Shown: positions 19,001-26,356 of the stretch, in pieces | Numbering within the stretch: position 1 is the first letter of the stretch | Layout: each line of letters starts with the position of its first letter | Source of the DNA: Variovorax paradoxus B4 | Lineage (GTDB): Bacteria > Pseudomonadota > Gammaproteobacteria > Burkholderiales > Burkholderiaceae_C | DNA length: 64,000 bases | Reading direction: 5' to 3' | Assembly (NCBI RefSeq): GCF_000463015.1 | Contig: NC_022247.1 | Span: forward strand, 1,116,001 to 1,180,000 | Notes under the pieces: generated by a model | The model's input: the letters and a program-made list of their open reading frames with translations, nothing else | The model's database searches: none | What the model was told of the DNA's origin: nothing | Translations under genes and position numbers: made by a program

Positions 19001-19191
19001 CCGAACTGCGTCAGCCGCTGGGCGTGGCGGTGGTGGGCGGGCTGATCTTTTCGCAGGTGATCACGCTCTACATCACGCCTGCGATCTACCTGGCGCTCGA
19101 CCGCTACAGCGGCACGGGGCCGATGGTCGACCTGCCGGGCGAGGCGAAGGCCGAGGCCGGTGCCGCGGGGCACGCGGCGTCGCACGCCTAG
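16027..19191 (+). CDS. RND multidrug efflux transporter permease
   Basis: A 1054-residue proton-driven inner-membrane pump of the hydrophobe/amphiphile efflux (HAE-1) type, closest in style to MdtB/MdtC. It starts with the family N-terminus (MNISELCIRRPAMTVLLSAA), has the two repeated periplasmic porter regions and 12 membrane helices, and keeps the proton-relay Asp pair in GLVVDDAIVVLEN near residue 400. A conserved GILLLIGIVKKNAIMMIDFA helix is near residue 930. The final 4 bases overlap the convergent phosphatase gene. Substrates cannot be told from sequence. Confidence 0.94.
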   Translation: MNISELCIRRPAMTVLLSAAAVVAGVFAYFSIPVAALPSYNTPVINVNAQLPGASPDTMASSVALPLEKQFSTIPGLQTISSVNTQGVSSITLEFVSSRDIDAAAVDVQAALLRAQRQLPQELTQLPSYRKVNPADAPVLFISLISPSMNPAELNDYAENLISPTLSTIDGVAQVAVYGRKAFAVRIKANADLLNARNITLDELAKAVNSANANTPVGVLDGPRQTLTIQANRQLTKAEDFAKLIVGQRNGAPVRLDEVATIEDSFESVKTASSFNGQSSISLAVQRQPNANTVEVVDAVRALIPRFRAELPQSVEIHMVNDRSLSIREAVHDVQLTLLGTVALVVLVIFLFLHRLVATLIPAATIPISLIGAVALLYAFGYSLDNVSLLGITLAVGLVVDDAIVVLENIMRYVEKGMEPMAAALRGAREVGFTIISISISLVAVFIPIFFMPGVIGLLFHEFAVVVALAVLVSAIVSLTLVPMLASRLLKHVPRKEGVLDHEEEHPEPGTAVGRGFERGYRWVHASYMRTLDWTLAHRKLMLLVAGGTFVVTAWLFISIPKGFFPEEDIGQIQITTEAAEDISFTAMKALQDRVAASLQADPSVAYVSSFVGVGGPTATQNSGRLFAVLKPRSERPKMAAVLESLRQRFREIPGIAVYMQPVQNLRLGGRQSKARFQYTLQSVNAGEMVPWATRLMERMRADPAFRDVTSDSQNRGLQATLEIDRDKAGVLGVAVGDLRTALYNAYGDRQIGSIYGASNTYQVILSAADNDRQFEDDVSRLSVRSTSGRLVPLSAFSTVKRTVGPTSVNHQGQLQAVTVSFNLAPDVPLGNATAKIDQFKQELKMPQSIITTYGGDAAVFQSSQASQAVLLVLAVLVIYVLLGVLYESYIHPLTILAGLPSAAVGALLSLKILGFDLTLIATIGILLLIGIVKKNAIMMIDFALDAQRTEGMKPVDAIREACRLRFRPILMTTLAALMGALPLALGLGAGAELRQPLGVAVVGGLIFSQVITLYITPAIYLALDRYSGTGPMVDLPGEAKAEAGAAGHAASHA

Positions 19192-19835
19192 GTTGTTGTT
19201 TCGTCGAGAACGTCGTCGTCCGCCGCCAGGTGGGCGATGTCGCTCCAGCCGACCAGACTGAAGCCCTCGGGCGTCCACAGCATGCGGTTGATGGCCGCAT
19301 TGCCGAGCTGCCAGGTGCGCGGCGCCTGCAGCTCCTGGCGCGTGGCGGCGCGGTAGAGCACGTCCATCACGCCGCCGTGCGCCACCAGCGCCACCAGCTG
19401 GCCCGGATGGCGGGCGGCCAGCTTCGACGCAATGCGCGTCACCCGTTCGCGGAAGACCAGCAGGCTCTCGCCGCCCTCGGGCTGGAATTCGGGATCGCGC
19501 TCGCGCCAGCGCCTGGCCTGCTCGGGCAGGGTGGACTCGATCTCGGCAAAGCTCATGCCCTCGAAGCGGCCGAAGGCGCGTTCGCGCAGGCCGGGCTCGG
19601 GCTGCACCGCCAGGCCGTGGGGCCTGGCGATCTCCTGCGCGGTCTGCCAGGCGCGCGACAGGTCGCTGGCGTAGATCGCGCCGATGTCCTCGTGCGTCAG
19701 CGCCTGTCCGACGCGCCGGGCCTGCCAGAACCCGGTGTCGTTGAGACCGATGTCGAGCTGGCCCTGGATGCGCGTGTCGACATTCCAGGCGGTTTCGCCA
19801 TGGCGAACGGCAATCAGGCGGGTGACTTCTTCCAT
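19188..19835 (-). CDS. Histidine phosphatase family protein (phosphoglycerate mutase-like)
   Basis: A 215-residue member of the branch-1 histidine phosphatase superfamily. The catalytic RHGET is at residues 11-15 (His12), followed by NVDTRIQGQLDIGLNDTG. The second conserved His lies in VALVAHGGVMDVL, and FGRFEGMSFAEIE carries the acidic general acid. The family includes cofactor-dependent phosphoglycerate mutases and broad phosphatases such as GpmB and CobC; no cobalamin genes are nearby, so the substrate is open. It converges with the RND pump gene, overlapping by four bases. Confidence 0.85.
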   Translation of the reverse strand: MEEVTRLIAVRHGETAWNVDTRIQGQLDIGLNDTGFWQARRVGQALTHEDIGAIYASDLSRAWQTAQEIARPHGLAVQPEPGLRERAFGRFEGMSFAEIESTLPEQARRWRERDPEFQPEGGESLLVFRERVTRIASKLAARHPGQLVALVAHGGVMDVLYRAATRQELQAPRTWQLGNAAINRMLWTPEGFSLVGWSDIAHLAADDDVLDETTT

Positions 19836-19857
19836 CTGGCAGGATTCTAGAAGCGCG

Positions 19858-20475
19858 TCATTTCTTCGCGGTCGGCAGCTCGATGTTCACCCGGCGCTCG
19901 CCCTGCGGCGGGTTCGGAAAGCCCTGCAGCGCGGCCTGGAACATCACCGGCAGGATGGTCGCGCTGACGTTGTAGGGGCCGTCGTTGCGGGCCCGCGTCT
20001 CGTAGACCACGCGGTTCGAGCCGATGTCGCGCAGGACGATGCTCACTTCGCGCTCGTACCAGGGGTTGGCCGCGGGGGGCATGAAGGCAGGGCCGCCATA
20101 CCAGCCGCCGCCATACCCATACCAGCGGCGTGCGTAGCCGGGATAGCCGTAACCCCAGGGGCCGTCGAAGAGCCACGGGTCGGCCCAGGGCGAGAGGCCG
20201 GCCGTGACGCGGGCGCCGATCTGCGCGCTGTACTGCGGCCTGGCATCGTCGCGGCGCAGGCCGACCTTGTCGAGCGCGGCGGCGGCCATGGCCTCGAGCG
20301 ATTCCTGCCGGGCGGGGTCGGCCTGCTGCGAAGGCAGGCGCTCGAAGCGGTAGGTGGCGCCGGGCGGCATGGTGCTGAGCGACGAGAAGCTTTTCACATC
20401 GCTGTCGACCACCCAGGAGGTGGCGCAGCCGCTCAGGGTTGCTACCAAAAGAAGAGCTGAAAACGCACGTTTCAT
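19858..20475 (-). CDS. DUF4136 domain lipoprotein
   Basis: A 205-residue lipoprotein. The signal peptide ends in a lipobox LSGC with Cys at residue 18. The mature domain matches DUF4136 in layout: an early TYRFERLP strand, a central helix with LEAMAAAALDKVGL, then the beta-rich half. A Gly/Tyr/Trp/Pro-rich insert (around residues 103-128, e.g. GYGGGWYGGP) is characteristic of this family. Function unknown; probably outer-membrane associated. It sits between ttcA and the phosphatase, all leftward. Confidence 0.82.
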   Translation of the reverse strand: MKRAFSALLLVATLSGCATSWVVDSDVKSFSSLSTMPPGATYRFERLPSQQADPARQESLEAMAAAALDKVGLRRDDARPQYSAQIGARVTAGLSPWADPWLFDGPWGYGYPGYARRWYGYGGGWYGGPAFMPPAANPWYEREVSIVLRDIGSNRVVYETRARNDGPYNVSATILPVMFQAALQGFPNPPQGERRVNIELPTAKK

Positions 20476-20521
20476 GAGGATCTCCGGGCTCGGCGGCCCA
20501 AAATTCCCCTGGGTTGCCCGC

Positions 20522-21454
20522 TCAGCCCTGAAGGATGCGCAGGGCTGCAGGTGCCTGGGAGAGCAGGTCGAAAGAGGGCGTGTCGAAGGCCTTGTCGCCG
20601 TCTTCGTCGGCCACGCCGGTCGCCCTCAGACCCTTGAAGTCGTGCCGTGTTCCGTCGAGCAGGTGCGAAGGCACCACGTTCTGCAGCGCGGTGAACATGT
20701 TCTCCACGCGGCCCGGGTGCTTCTTGTCCCACTCGCGCAGCATTTCGCCGACCTGCTTGCGCTGCAGGTTTTCCTGGCTGCCGCAGAGGGTGCAGGGAAT
20801 GATCGGGAATTCGCGGTGCTGGGCCCAGCGCACCAGGTCTTTCTCGGCCACGTAGGCGAGCGGGCGGATCACGATGTGCTTGCCGTCGTCGCTCACCAGC
20901 TTGGGCGGCATGCTCTTGAGCTTGCCCGCGAAGAACATGTTGAGGAAGAAAGTCTGCAGCATGTCGTCGCGGTGGTGGCCGAGCGCGACCTTGGTGGCGC
21001 CCAGTTCGTCCGCCACCCGGTACAGGATGCCGCGGCGCAGCCGGCTGCACAGGCCGCAGGTCGTCTTGCCCTCGGGAATCACGCGCTTGACGATGCTGTA
21101 GGTGTCCTGGTTCTCGATGTGGAAGGCCACGCCGAGTTCGCTCAGGTACTTGGGCAGCACCTCTTCGGGAAAGCCGGGCTGCTTCTGGTCGAGGTTGACC
21201 GCGACGATGTCGAAGTGAATGGGGGCGCGGGCCTTGAGCTTGAGCAGGATGTCCAGCATGGCGTAGCTGTCCTTCCCGCCCGAGACGCACACCATGACCT
21301 TGTCGCCCTCTTCGATCATGTTGTAGTCGACGATGGCGCGGCCGACCTCGCGGCACAGGCGCTTCTCGAGCTTGTGCGTCTCGCGTTCGATCTTCAGGGA
21401 ATGGGTGGTGGTGGCGCCGGCGACGGGCGCCTCGTCGATCCAGACGGCGTTCAT
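20522..21454 (-). CDS. ttcA: tRNA 2-thiocytidine(32) synthetase TtcA
   Basis: A 310-residue ATP-dependent thiolase that makes 2-thiocytidine at position 32 of certain tRNAs, using an Fe-S cluster. It contains the PP-loop SGGKDS (near residue 59) and two CxxC motifs, CGLC and CTLC, that provide cluster ligands. The ATG at 21454 gives the usual N-terminus; an earlier in-frame ATG at 21478 adds eight poor residues. It lies 47 bases before the DUF4136 gene and 55 bases after folB, probably one leftward transcript starting at the FolM-like gene. Confidence 0.96.
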   Translation of the reverse strand: MNAVWIDEAPVAGATTTHSLKIERETHKLEKRLCREVGRAIVDYNMIEEGDKVMVCVSGGKDSYAMLDILLKLKARAPIHFDIVAVNLDQKQPGFPEEVLPKYLSELGVAFHIENQDTYSIVKRVIPEGKTTCGLCSRLRRGILYRVADELGATKVALGHHRDDMLQTFFLNMFFAGKLKSMPPKLVSDDGKHIVIRPLAYVAEKDLVRWAQHREFPIIPCTLCGSQENLQRKQVGEMLREWDKKHPGRVENMFTALQNVVPSHLLDGTRHDFKGLRATGVADEDGDKAFDTPSFDLLSQAPAALRILQG

Positions 21455-21508
21455 GGGTGGGCTGCTTCGGTCAGGCAAATCGGGGGGAGGGCCCGATTTT
21501 GCCTCGGT

Positions 21509-21895
21509 TCACCATTCCCCGGCTTCCATGCGGATAGCCACCTCGCAGTCGTCGAAGATTTCGAGCTTGGCGATCTTCACCCGCACGCCGACCACGCCGG
21601 GCAGTTGTAGCAGCCGCTGCGCGAGCTTGCCGATGAGCGTTTCGAGCAGGTTCACATGCTCGGCCGTGCACTCGTCGATGATGATGCGGCGCACCTTGCG
21701 GTAGTCCAGCACGTGGAAGATGTCGTCGTCCTTCGGCATCAGCGGCTGCGCACCCAGGTGCAGCTCGGCATCGACCTGGATCGGCTGCGGCGCCGTCTTT
21801 TCCTGGTCGAGGATGCCCAGGTTGGCGTCGAAGCGCAGCCCTTGCAGGGTGAGTGTCTGGCGGCCGATCGGGGTAGAGGACATGGTGGGGCTCAC
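21509..21895 (-). CDS. folB: Dihydroneopterin aldolase FolB
   Basis: A 128-residue tunnelling-fold enzyme that cleaves dihydroneopterin in folate synthesis. Family features seen are LQGLRFDANLGILDQEK near the start, the DYRKVRRII helix region, EHVNLLETLIGKLAQRLL, and a KLEIFDDCEVAI strand. Start is ambiguous: the GTG at 21895 overlaps the upstream stop (GTGA), while an ATG at 21883 would drop four residues. The gene directly upstream is a FolM-like reductase, giving a short pterin-related operon. Confidence 0.9.
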   Translation of the reverse strand: MSPTMSSTPIGRQTLTLQGLRFDANLGILDQEKTAPQPIQVDAELHLGAQPLMPKDDDIFHVLDYRKVRRIIIDECTAEHVNLLETLIGKLAQRLLQLPGVVGVRVKIAKLEIFDDCEVAIRMEAGEW

Positions 21896-22677
21896 ATCAG
21901 CGAGAAGTCGCGGTCGAATTTCATGAGGTGCTGGCCGCCGTCCACCAGGAGCGTGGTGCCGGTGATCGAGTTGTTTTCCAGCGCGAACTTCACCGTGGCC
22001 GCCACGTCGGCCGGCGTGGAAGAGCGGCCCAGCGGCGAGAGCTTGTGCAGCTTCGAGAACCTGTCTTCGTCCAGCATGTGGCTGGGCAGCGTGAGGCCGG
22101 GCGCCACGCCCACCACCCGTACGCGCGGCGCCAGCGCCAGCGCCAGCATGGGCGTGGCGGCCTCGAGCGCGGCCTTCGACAGCGTGTAGCTGAGAAAGTC
22201 GGGGTTGGGGTTCCAGAGCTTCTGGTCGAGCAGGTGCACCACCGCGCCCTGCGCGTCGCGCAGCGCCAGGTGGTCGCGCAGCGCCTGCGCCAGCAGAATG
22301 GCCGCACCGGTGTTGCTGCGCGCATGGCGCTCCATGAGCGCGTAGCTGAAGCTGGCGGCGTCGTCATGCTCGAAGAGAGCCGCACTGTGGACCACGGCAT
22401 CGACGCTGCCGAAGTGCGCCGCCACGCGCGGCAGCAAGGCGCGGGTGGCGCCTTCGTCGAGCAGGTCGGCCTCGAAGACCGCCGAGCTGCCGGAGAGGCC
22501 CGCGCAATCGGCCGCCGTTTGCTCGGCCTCGGCGCGCGAGCTGCGGTAGTGCACCGCCACCTGCCAGCCCCCCGCGGCAAGCGCCAGCGCGATCTCGCGG
22601 CCCAGCCGGCGGCCGGCACCCGTGACCAGGACGGTGCGGCGGGCCGGCGTAACAGGAGGAAGGGGCACTGTGCTCAT
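21892..22677 (-). CDS. SDR family oxidoreductase, FolM/pteridine reductase-like
   Basis: A 261-residue short-chain dehydrogenase. The nucleotide-binding motif is TGAGRRLGREIA, i.e. the TGxxxRxG variant that marks pteridine reductases and FolM rather than the usual TGxxxGxG. The catalytic Tyr-Lys is in FLSYTLSKAAL (YxxxK), and a LLVDGGQHL tail is typical. The ATG at 22677 has AGGAGG upstream. Coupling to folB by overlap supports a role as a dihydrobiopterin/dihydromonapterin or dihydrofolate reductase. The substrate is inferred, not shown. Confidence 0.82.
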   Translation of the reverse strand: MSTVPLPPVTPARRTVLVTGAGRRLGREIALALAAGGWQVAVHYRSSRAEAEQTAADCAGLSGSSAVFEADLLDEGATRALLPRVAAHFGSVDAVVHSAALFEHDDAASFSYALMERHARSNTGAAILLAQALRDHLALRDAQGAVVHLLDQKLWNPNPDFLSYTLSKAALEAATPMLALALAPRVRVVGVAPGLTLPSHMLDEDRFSKLHKLSPLGRSSTPADVAATVKFALENNSITGTTLLVDGGQHLMKFDRDFSLM

Positions 22678-22703
22678 GCGGGGAGAGAAGGGAGAATCGG
22701 CGG

Positions 22704-23819
22704 GTGACGACAAAAACGACGACAAACAGTTTACCCATCGCCCTCGATATCCTGATCGCCCGTTCGGTGGAACGCGCGGGCGGATGGATCGGCTTCGACC
22801 GCTTCATGGCGCTGGCCCTGTATGCGCCGGGGCTGGGCTACTACGCCAACAGCTCGGCCAAGTTCGGCCACATGCCGTCTTCGGGCAGCGACTTCGTGAC
22901 GGCGCCGGAGCTCACGCCCATGTTCGGGCAGGCGCTCGCGGCGCAGGTGGCCGAGGCATTGGAGAAGACCGGCACCGACACGGTCTGGGAGTTCGGCGCC
23001 GGCACGGGGGCGCTCGCCGTGCAGTTGCTGCATGCGCTCGACGAGATGGGCCGCGGCGACGTGCGCTACCGCATCGTCGACCTCTCCGGCACCTTGCGCG
23101 AGCGCCAGCAGCAGGCGCTGGTGCGCTACGCGGACCGCGTCGAATGGCTCGGCGAATTGCCGGAGGCGATGCAGGGCGTGGTGGTCGGCAACGAGGTGCT
23201 CGACGCGATGCCGGTGCAGCTGCTGGCCCGCGTGGGTGGCCAATGGTTCGAGCGCGGCGTGGTGCGCAATGCGCGCGCCGACGGCTGGGCCTGGGCCGAC
23301 CGCGCGACCGCCCTCCGGCCGCCGTTCGAGGTGCCCGGCGAGCACGACTACCTGACCGAAATCCATCCGCAGGCCGAGGCCTTCGTCGCGACCCTGGCGG
23401 ACCGCCTGAAAAAGGGGGCGGCCTTCTTCATCGACTATGGTTTTCCGGAGCGCGAGTACTACCACCCGCAGCGCCACATGGGCACGGTGATGTGCCACCG
23501 CGCGCACCAGGCCGATGGCGATCCGCTGTCCGACGTGGGCTACAAGGACATCACGGCGCACGTCAATTTCACCGGCATTGCACTCGCGGGGCAGGAAGCC
23601 GGGCTCGAGGTGCTGGGCTACACCAGCCAGGCGCGCTTTCTGCTGAACTGCGGGCTGCTGGAGAGGATGGAACAAGGCAGCACTGCCGAAAGAGGGATGG
23701 CGGCTCGGCTCGTTCATGAGCATGAGATGGGGGAGCTGTTCAAGGTGGTGGGGTTTGCGGTGGGGGATGCTTGGGATGCGATGGGGTTTGCCGAGGGGGA
23801 TCGGAGTCATACCCTTTGA
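22704..23819 (+). CDS. SAM-dependent methyltransferase, MidA/NDUFAF7 family
   Basis: A 371-residue protein of the class I methyltransferase family related to mitochondrial NDUFAF7/MidA, which methylates an arginine of complex I in eukaryotes; bacterial substrates are not settled. Seen: YYANSSAKFGHMPSSGSDF near 45-63, the SAM-binding WEFGAGTGALA (residues 94-104), GNEVLDAMPV and FFIDYGFPEREYY. It starts with GTG at 22704, divergent from the FolM-like gene by only 26 bases, so the two promoters must overlap. The last 60 codons are unusually G-rich with many GGG and ATG codons. Confidence 0.85.
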   Translation: MTTKTTTNSLPIALDILIARSVERAGGWIGFDRFMALALYAPGLGYYANSSAKFGHMPSSGSDFVTAPELTPMFGQALAAQVAEALEKTGTDTVWEFGAGTGALAVQLLHALDEMGRGDVRYRIVDLSGTLRERQQQALVRYADRVEWLGELPEAMQGVVVGNEVLDAMPVQLLARVGGQWFERGVVRNARADGWAWADRATALRPPFEVPGEHDYLTEIHPQAEAFVATLADRLKKGAAFFIDYGFPEREYYHPQRHMGTVMCHRAHQADGDPLSDVGYKDITAHVNFTGIALAGQEAGLEVLGYTSQARFLLNCGLLERMEQGSTAERGMAARLVHEHEMGELFKVVGFAVGDAWDAMGFAEGDRSHTL

Positions 23820-23839
23820 CCCTTTGGTTTGCTTGTTTT

Positions 23840-23867
23840 CCGGGGCCGGGTCTCGCCCCGGCCCCGG
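23840..23867. repeat. Strong GC hairpin downstream of the MidA-like gene
   Basis: A perfect 10-bp inverted repeat, CCGGGGCCGG and CCGGCCCCGG, with an eight-base loop, 20 bases after the MidA-like stop. It is followed by AACTCAAAAAAAA and preceded by TTGTTTT, so it does not have the U-tract of a textbook terminator in either direction. It may still stop transcription or protect the 3' end. Confidence 0.55.
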
Positions 23868-23942
23868 AACTCAAAAAAAAGCCCATAAGCAACCAACAAG
23901 GATTTCGTTGAGAAACCCCTCATCCAAACCTACATTGGCGCA

Positions 23943-24806
23943 ATGACCGCCCCGCAGCACTTCGAAGTGCGCCCCTTCAACGCCCCCGCAGGCGCAGAAA
24001 TCGTCGGCCTCGACATCTCGCAGCCCATCAACGACGAAGATTTCGCGCGCATCCACCGCGCGCATCTGGGCCACCACGTGCTGGTGTTCCGCAACCAGCA
24101 GATCACCCCGGCCGAGCACATCGAATTCAGCCGCCGCTTCGGCCCGCTCGAGATCCATGTGCTGCACCAGTTCCATTTGAAGAACCATCCCGAGATCCTG
24201 ATCGTCTCCAACATCAAGGAGAACGGCGAGCCCATCGGCCTGGGCGATGCGGGCGTCTACTGGCACTCCGACATCTCCTACAGGCCCAAGCCCAGCCTGG
24301 GCTCGCTGCTCCATGCGCAGGAGCTGCCGAGCGAGGGCGGCGACACGCTCTTTGCCGACCAGCACCTCGCCTGGGAATCGCTGGGCCCCGAACTCCAGCA
24401 GCGCATCCTCCCCCTCAAGGCCGAGCACAGCTACCTCGCCAAGTACGAAGATCTGCGCGCAAAGAACCCGTGGCGGCCCAAGCTCTCGCAGGCGCAGATC
24501 GACCAGGTTGCGCCTGCCGTTCAGCCGGTGGTGCGCACGCATCCCGAAACCGGCCGCAAGGCGTTGTTCGTCAGCGAGCATTTCACGACGCGCATCGTCG
24601 GCCTGCCGCCGCAGGAAAGCGACGCGCTCCTGGCCGAACTGTTCGCGCACAGCGTGAAGCCCGAGTTCGTGTACCGCCATCAATGGGCGCCGCACGACCT
24701 GGTGTTCTGGGACAACCGCTCGCTGATGCACCTGGCGGCCGGCACGCCCGACCATCTGCGGCGCCGCTTGAACCGCACCACCATCGTGGGCGACGCGCCC
24801 TTCTGA
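23943..24806 (+). CDS. TauD/TfdA family Fe(II)/2-oxoglutarate dioxygenase
   Basis: A 287-residue non-haem iron dioxygenase. Iron ligands are His108 and Asp110 in YWHSDISY and the distal His in NRSLMHLAAG, with the 2-oxoglutarate-binding Arg in HLRRRLNRTT. Members hydroxylate substrates such as taurine, 2,4-D and alkyl sulfates. Nothing nearby (no ABC transporter, no sulfonate genes) reveals its substrate. It stands alone, about 120 bases after the MidA-like gene. Confidence 0.88.
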   Translation: MTAPQHFEVRPFNAPAGAEIVGLDISQPINDEDFARIHRAHLGHHVLVFRNQQITPAEHIEFSRRFGPLEIHVLHQFHLKNHPEILIVSNIKENGEPIGLGDAGVYWHSDISYRPKPSLGSLLHAQELPSEGGDTLFADQHLAWESLGPELQQRILPLKAEHSYLAKYEDLRAKNPWRPKLSQAQIDQVAPAVQPVVRTHPETGRKALFVSEHFTTRIVGLPPQESDALLAELFAHSVKPEFVYRHQWAPHDLVFWDNRSLMHLAAGTPDHLRRRLNRTTIVGDAPF

Positions 24807-24830
24807 TGCTTTTCCCCCGACGCAGCGGGT

Positions 24831-25226
24831 TCAACCGGCTCCGGGCTTGCCGCCACCCTGGCGCAGCGCGCGCAATTCGGCATTGAGGAACTCGTTGGCA
24901 TCCCGCATCGAACCGTTCGGCATCTTCACCTTGTAGGCCTTGCCCGTCACTTCCGAGCGAGAGGCGCAGCGGTCGATGAAGTCTTCCGCCGTGGCGATGT
25001 CGTCTTTGAAGTAGTCGAACTTGGCCTGCATGTGCTTGGCGGCATCGGCGGCGTCGTGCTCATTGCCGTTGCGCATGAAGGTCACGGTCGTCATCTTCGA
25101 GACGCGCAGGATCAACGTGTCGATGAGCTTTTGCTCCGATGCGGAAGGGGTGGCCTGGGCCAGTGCGGCCGCAAGGCCGAGCACAAGCGCCAGCAGGGCG
25201 GTACGCAGAAGTTGGAATGAAGCCAT
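24831..25226 (-). CDS. DUF5329 family exported protein
   Basis: A 131-residue protein with a signal peptide (MASFQLLRTALLALVLGLAA, predicted cut after AQA). The mature part, with SEQKLIDTLILRVSK, TFMRNGNEHDAADAAKHM, DFIDRCASRSEVTGK and a C-terminal EFLNAELRAL, matches the DUF5329 layout. No function is known. It converges with the TauD-like gene and is divergent from hisN. Confidence 0.78.
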   Translation of the reverse strand: MASFQLLRTALLALVLGLAAALAQATPSASEQKLIDTLILRVSKMTTVTFMRNGNEHDAADAAKHMQAKFDYFKDDIATAEDFIDRCASRSEVTGKAYKVKMPNGSMRDANEFLNAELRALRQGGGKPGAG

Positions 25227-25332
25227 GCGGTCGATGTGGCAATTTCCGGACCATGCTAGAGCGGTGGCCCCACGCATGTCAAACCGGGCCCGGCTCGGGT
25301 CTAATCGCAGGTTTTGGCACGCTTCGTTTCCC

Positions 25333-26109
25333 ATGAGCTCTTCCCCCCTTGATCTGCTGTCGATTGCGCACTCCCTGGCCGATGCCGCTGCCGCCCAGTC
25401 GATGCGCTATTTCCGCACGCCGCTCGACATCATCACCAAGGCCGACGAGAGCCCCGTGACGCTGGCGGACCGCGCCGCCGAGACGGCCATGCGCGAGATA
25501 CTTGCCGCGCGCGTCGCGGCGGACGGCATCTTCGGCGAGGAGCACGGCCTCGAGCGGCTCGATGCCGACCGCGTCTGGGTGCTCGACCCGATCGACGGCA
25601 CGCGCAGCTTCATCACCGGGTCGCCGCTCTGGGGCACGCTGATCGGCGTGCTGCAGGGCTCGCGCGTGGTGCTCGGCATGGTCGACATGCCGGTGCTGCA
25701 GGAGCGCTGGATCGGCCAGGCCGGCCGGGGCGCCACGCGCGACGGCCAGCCGGTGCACGCCAGCGGCTGCACCGAAGTGGCCAAGGCGCGCATCGTCACC
25801 ACCTCGCCCGACATCTTTGCGCCCGCCGACTGGCAGGCCTTCGACCGGCTCAGCCGGCAGTGCGCGATGCGGCGCTTCGGCGGCGACTGCTACGGCTATG
25901 CCCAGCTGGCGGGCGGCACCATCGACCTCGTGGTGGAAACCGGGCTGCAGCCCTACGACTACCTGGGCCCGGCGGGCGTGATCGAGGCCGCGGGCGGCGT
26001 CATCACCGACTGGCAGGGCCAGCCGCTGGGGCTCGCGTCCGACGGCCGGGTGATTGCGGCCGCAACGCCCGAACTTCACCGACAAGCCATGGCCATCCTT
26101 GCGGCCTAG
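25333..26109 (+). CDS. hisN: Inositol-monophosphatase-family histidinol-phosphatase (HisN type)
   Basis: A 258-residue Mg-dependent phosphatase of the IMPase fold. Metal-binding motifs: FGEEHG (Glu of motif 1), DPIDGTRSF (motif 2) and the late Asp in LQPYDYLGPAGVIEAAGG. In many betaproteobacteria this clade acts as histidinol-phosphatase, completing histidine synthesis. No other his genes are close, so inositol-monophosphatase activity remains possible. The ATG at 25333 follows the family N-terminus. It leads the rightward run hisN - DUF2905 - ROK. Confidence 0.82.
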   Translation: MSSSPLDLLSIAHSLADAAAAQSMRYFRTPLDIITKADESPVTLADRAAETAMREILAARVAADGIFGEEHGLERLDADRVWVLDPIDGTRSFITGSPLWGTLIGVLQGSRVVLGMVDMPVLQERWIGQAGRGATRDGQPVHASGCTEVAKARIVTTSPDIFAPADWQAFDRLSRQCAMRRFGGDCYGYAQLAGGTIDLVVETGLQPYDYLGPAGVIEAAGGVITDWQGQPLGLASDGRVIAAATPELHRQAMAILAA

Positions 26110-26118
26110 ACTGTTCCC

Positions 26119-26313
26119 ATGATCCGCTGGCTGATCGTCGTTGTCCTTGCACTGGTGCTCATGAGCGGCCTCACGGCCTGGCTGCGCCGGTTCGGCTTCG
26201 GGCGGCTGCCTGGCGATTTCGAATTCCGCGCTTTCGGCCGCGACTGGCAGCTGCCGATATCGAGCACCCTGGTGCTCAGCATGATCGCGGCGCTGGTGGC
26301 GCGCTTCATCTAG
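26119..26313 (+). CDS. DUF2905 small membrane protein
   Basis: A 64-residue protein with two hydrophobic helices (about 3-20 and 46-62) joined by a short segment GFGRLPGDFEF, the signature of DUF2905. Function unknown. It begins nine bases after hisN and is probably translated from the same transcript. Confidence 0.85.
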   Translation: MIRWLIVVVLALVLMSGLTAWLRRFGFGRLPGDFEFRAFGRDWQLPISSTLVLSMIAALVARFI

Positions 26314-26356
26314 TGCTGTCGATGAACCCAGAGACCCCAGAGAGAAGTACCACGCG

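Noticed and set aside
15784-19278. 1164-codon open frame antisense to the RND pump
   Set aside because: Only GC-driven openness. The RND permease with its helices and Asp pair is on the plus strand, and the antisense chain is His/Asp/Arg/Gln repeats.
23840-23867. Hairpin after the MidA-like gene as a classical terminator
   Set aside because: The stem is perfect but there is no T-run on the 3' side in either direction, so I list it only as a hairpin.
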